Assembly: GCA_037577475.1 (NCBI GenBank)
Contig: CM075184.1
Span: 33,498,094 to 33,562,093 of the forward strand
DNA length: 64,000 nucleotides
Direction of reading: 5' to 3'
Source: Chaunax sp. Z400
Lineage: Eukaryota > Chordata > Actinopteri > Lophiiformes > Chaunacidae
Shown here: positions 60,371 to 64,000 of the stretch, piece after piece
How the letters are laid out: each line of letters begins with the position of its first letter
Numbering within the stretch: position 1 is the stretch's first letter
Position numbers and translations under genes: made by a program
The notes under the pieces: model-generated
Told to the model about the DNA's origin: nothing
What the model saw: the letters and a program-made list of their open reading frames with translations, nothing else
Databases searched by the model: none

Positions 60371-60667
60371 CAAAAACTCACAACAGTGACCAAACAGGTC
60401 ACTGTGAACAAACAGGAGGAAACAGAAACCAAGGCACAAAATCCAAAAACAAGAAGCAAAAACTGAGGCAAAACAGGGAAACAGAGCCAACGTGGTGCAA
60501 AGCAGGGATCAGCAGGACAAGGAAGAGTAAGGCAGGTAACACAGAGTAAAACAGAAGAACTGACACAGAGGACAGAAACAAACAGACTTAAATACACAGA
60601 GTGACGAGACAATGACACACAGGTGGATCAGGGAGGAGGAGACAATCAGAGACAGGTGGAAACACTC
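60371..60667. repeat. dispersed repeat, copy B (intergenic)
   Basis: About 297 bp nearly identical to 38899-39194, in the same orientation, with small indels around 'gacaaggaagagtaaggcag'. Confidence 0.85.
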
Positions 60668-63025
60668 TCAGAAAAGCTGAAAGAACAACCTTCTAAATTT
60701 TAGGATTTCTAACACATTTTAATATTGATGATGTGGCTTTACTCAGATTTGTAAAGTAACGCCAACTAATTCCTTGATCCTGGAACCCTATACTCCAAGT
60801 ATGTGGAATTGTTGCCATGGAAACACAAAAAATAAAAATTATAATAATCTGCAATTAGCAAAAGATCAATAGTTAATTTTTGTTGTTGTTAATTTTCTTA
60901 AGGATAGGTGTAAGTTGTGAATCGTAAGGAAACTTCAAGACTCTCTCTTTTAAATTGTAATGGAACGGCCATGTTAGACAGTAAGGTGTAAGTTGTTGCC
61001 ATGAAAAAGCCAAAAATAAAAATTGTAAACATTTCTAAATGGTAAAAAGCAGCACTCCAGCATATGGTTGATGTGTATGAACAATGTGTTGAAGGAATAT
61101 GAGATAGTTTTAAAGTTACGCTCCGGACAAACACTCCACACTCAAAACAGCACAAGTTGAATATTTGTCCCCAAAGTGAAAAAAAATAAAAATGTTAAAA
61201 ATACCAAAATACCAAAAGGCAACATATGTTTGATGTGTTAGTGAAAAACACAAACAGTTATTGAGTTATGCTCTAGACCTCTACATGACGACCACAGCCG
61301 CAGGTCCAGCAGGTGATTGGTTCTAACTGGAGCTTTCAGACAAGTCTAAATATAAACATGACGTGTCAATAAATGGCTCTTCTCCTTCATAAGGCGTTCT
61401 TACATTAAGTCTAAACAGACTTTTCATTAGCACAGTTCCTCTAATGTGCTGATGATAATTGTACTTTGCTGTTTGTCTACCTATAAACTTCTACAAGTCC
61501 TCGTTAGCTCCTTCACAAAGAAGAGCCGTTAGGAAAGCTATAGTCATACATACAAACTGCCAGCTAATACGCTGAGCTCTATTAAAGGAAACAGATCCAA
61601 GGCTAGGGGATAATTAGCCTGCCAAACAGCATCTCATTAACAACCCATCTTATTATGTGAGAAATCTTGATCTGTGCTTTTTTTAGTTCCGTCTCTGAGC
61701 ATCGTGTTGACTAGTAGTAATCTATTTCAATGCATCAGGTGAATATAGCTGCAGAGGTGTTGCGTGTCACTCGATCTGCTGCATCATCTGGTCGTCTCTA
61801 TTAGCTGTGTCTACATTCATTTGAAATTCATTGGCTGTGAAGGGAATGGATGCATCATTAAATGAAAGTGTTCCTTCCTTCTTGCTCTTTGGTTTCTCTT
61901 GCTCTTAAGTTTCTCTCTAAAGGTTCTTAAATTGTGACTTCTGGTTACTCTCTCAAAGAGCCACAACAGAAAGCATGACGCCCTGTTTTTTTAAGCTTTT
62001 TGTTTGTGATTTGATGATAAGATGCCATCTATTCAATCTGACAGTTTCTTTTACTTCCTGTCTGAATGTAGCTCAAACATGAGCTGCCACTACACGGATC
62101 ATTTCCTGTCATCACATATTCCTTAACCACCTCTGTGCCTGTAAGAGGCCTCCTTCAAAAATCAGCCTCCTTTAGGGGTGTTTTCATCCAGGGCTTATTC
62201 ACAGTTGAAAAGTTAATTTACTTATTTGTTACTTGTTATGAATCCAGCCGGTGGGAGCGCACTGTGTTTCAAAGACTAAATAAATAAAGTCACACTTCAT
62301 CAAAATGTCCAAAGAGATTAGTTCACAATATAAATCTCCTCCTTAATGTGAGCTGAGTGATTTTTCCTGATTTAGTCGTTAACTTTGAAAGTGGTGCAGC
62401 CAAGAGTTGTTTTATATCACGAAAAGAGCAGGAAGCAAAGTCTAAAGTTCATTTGACCGAATACGTCCACATGCTAGTAGCTAGTCAACAGGCTAGTAGC
62501 TCTGTGAGGCTGTACCGCTGGTGTAGCAGGTCTTAGCTAAATGCTAACATCACCATATTAACAATGAGATTGATGGAACTGGGAGAAGTTTGTGGGGACG
62601 AGTGAGTACATCATTATCTGTATCTGTATCTGTTCAACCAACTGTATTATCTGTATCTGTATCTGTACTTGGAAGGGGCGGAGCCTAAACATGGAAGTAT
62701 GGAAGTAGGAGGTGCTTGATCAGAAGTTCTGTTATTTATTAGAACATTTTGTACAGAGCAGCCGCATAATTCAAGTAAGGATCAATGTTTTTGATAACAA
62801 AAGTGAGAGAACTATTTACACGTTAAATTCTTCATAAACTTTAATTAATAAATCAGTGAATACAAAACAGAATAAAAAGTTTTCTTTGTAAACATTTTAT
62901 TTTATTTCATTTAATTTGTGATTGCAGGGCTTTTTTACTTTGCTTTTTTGAAAAATTATGTGTATTTTTTTCATTTCTACACGAGTAAAACAAAATGTTA
63001 ATTATGTGATGTATTTATGTGTAAG

Positions 63026-63051
63026 GGAGAGAGAGAGAGAGAGAGAGAGAG
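63026..63051. repeat. (GA)n microsatellite
   Basis: About 13 uninterrupted GA dinucleotides. Confidence 0.9.
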
Positions 63052-63679
63052 GTAAAAAGTAAAAAGAGTGTTTGAGGAGGGGCGTTACATCTTTACTCTG
63101 ATTAAATGTAAATGAACTGACACTGTGTTGTTGGGTGATTCATGCAAACAGACACAGCTGATGTTGGTGAGCAAACACTGAAATATGTGTTCAGTCTTGT
63201 GTCTCTATTCTTGTCAAAAACACTCGGCTGAGGGAAGATATGCAACGCAGCAGTACGAGAAAAGTTCTTCAAAACTCTGCTGAAGACATTTTACAAACCG
63301 AGGCAGAAGCGAGCCAACATATAAGACCATGAACCAACGTAGAAGCAGAGCAGAGAGGAGAGTCGTAGCTGCCTGAATGGCTGCCTGTGATGATGTGCAG
63401 ACAGATATTTAGGAAAAAGAAGAAGAAAAAAAAATGATGTTGACCAGCTGGAATTTCCGTCATCATGAGGACGAATATTGACTGATTTTCTCAGTTGATA
63501 CTTGTGCCGATTAAAAGTACTTTATCCATACTGGATACTCATTCTAGACGAGTACCTGACTAGAAGTTATCCTTCAGGGTTTTCTGCCAGAACATCCACT
63601 GACAAAGTAACACACTATCCAATACATGCTGCCATAGCAGCGACTCAAAATCCAAAATAATGTCACTCTGCAGAGCACA

Positions 63680-63905
63680 TATCTCTGCCAATAACGGATT
63701 AACAATCCCACACATGCCTGTTTAGCTTGCCTGACCCACGTCCGAACCTTCACACAGTTTAATGGAAATCAGTTCAGTGCTTTTTAAAATACTGCTCCTC
63801 TAGCAATGTAAAACAAAAAAAAAGTGGAAAAAGAATCCTGGATCCTTCACTTTATCTGGATCTGCACCCAAAATTGAATGAGTTCTTTGAGTGAATGAGT
63901 TGAGT
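63680..63905. repeat. common fish repeat near the right edge
   Basis: 'cctgtttagcttgcctgacc', 'ggaaatcagttcagtgcttt' and 'ttatctggatctgcacccaa' match 44450-44620 in the same order. Confidence 0.65.
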
Positions 63906-64000
63906 TGTCTCATCTCTCCATCTCTCCAGGCCTTTTATTAGTTTTCATGATATGGGAAAATGTAAAAAAAAAAAAAAAAAGCATCTTTAGCTGAATCCAC

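Larger units (their letters stand above)
56319..64000. other. 7.7-kb gene-free region right of ctsd
   Basis: No frame here resembles a known protein domain and no splice-consistent exon series was found. Repeats inside: element copies at about 57475-57600, 58455-58700 and 59521-59640; the dispersed repeat at 60371-60667; a GA microsatellite at 63026-63051; and common repeats at 59100-59500 and 63680-63900. The rest, including 60700-63000, shows nothing I recognise. It may hold regulatory DNA or introns of a gene outside the window. Confidence 0.55.

Noticed and set aside
1..64000. An undescribed multi-gene system (defence, toxin or biosynthetic cluster)
   Set aside because: All recognisable genes are standard, functionally unrelated vertebrate genes in conserved synteny. 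No accessory cluster was found.

Overview
The window is vertebrate nuclear DNA, almost certainly from a ray-finned (teleost) fish. It holds multi-exon genes with GT-AG introns, AT-rich introns and spacers, many microsatellites, and dispersed repeats of types common in teleost genomes (LINE reverse-transcriptase tails, Tc1/mariner remnants, short inverted-repeat elements, a tRNA-derived SINE fragment). All gene identities come from reading translated exons against remembered protein families. No search was run.

Layout from left to right: (1) a junctophilin, best match JPH3, minus strand, 90-8160, with its last (membrane-anchor) exon off the left edge; (2) psmd13, proteasome lid subunit Rpn9, minus, 10659-17963; (3) sirt3, mitochondrial NAD-dependent deacylase, plus, 19107-22716, head to head with psmd13; (4) drd4, dopamine D4 receptor, minus, 24436-32531; (5) cdhr5, microvillar mucin-like protocadherin, plus, 36307-47249, divergent from drd4; (6) ctsd, cathepsin D, minus, 48926-55913. 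From 55914 to 64000 no gene is recognisable. In every gene the exons join in one frame: 845 codons for the partial junctophilin, and 378, 342, 385, 706 and 396 residues for psmd13, sirt3, drd4, cdhr5 and ctsd.

The last five genes all have human counterparts on 11p15.5, and two divergent pairs (PSMD13/SIRT3 and DRD4/CDHR5) keep their human orientation. This is conserved synteny of unrelated housekeeping, neuronal, epithelial and lysosomal genes, not a pathway cluster. The junctophilin is the outlier, because human JPH3 lies on another chromosome.

I saw no undescribed multi-gene system. The observations most worth checking are a 15-unit decapeptide repeat in the junctophilin linker, a near-perfect CLEAR (TFEB-type) site just upstream of ctsd, an antioxidant-response-type site in psmd13 intron 1, a CCAAT-bearing repeat-like module upstream of both sirt3 and ctsd, and a transposable-element family with perfect 17-bp terminal inverted repeats.
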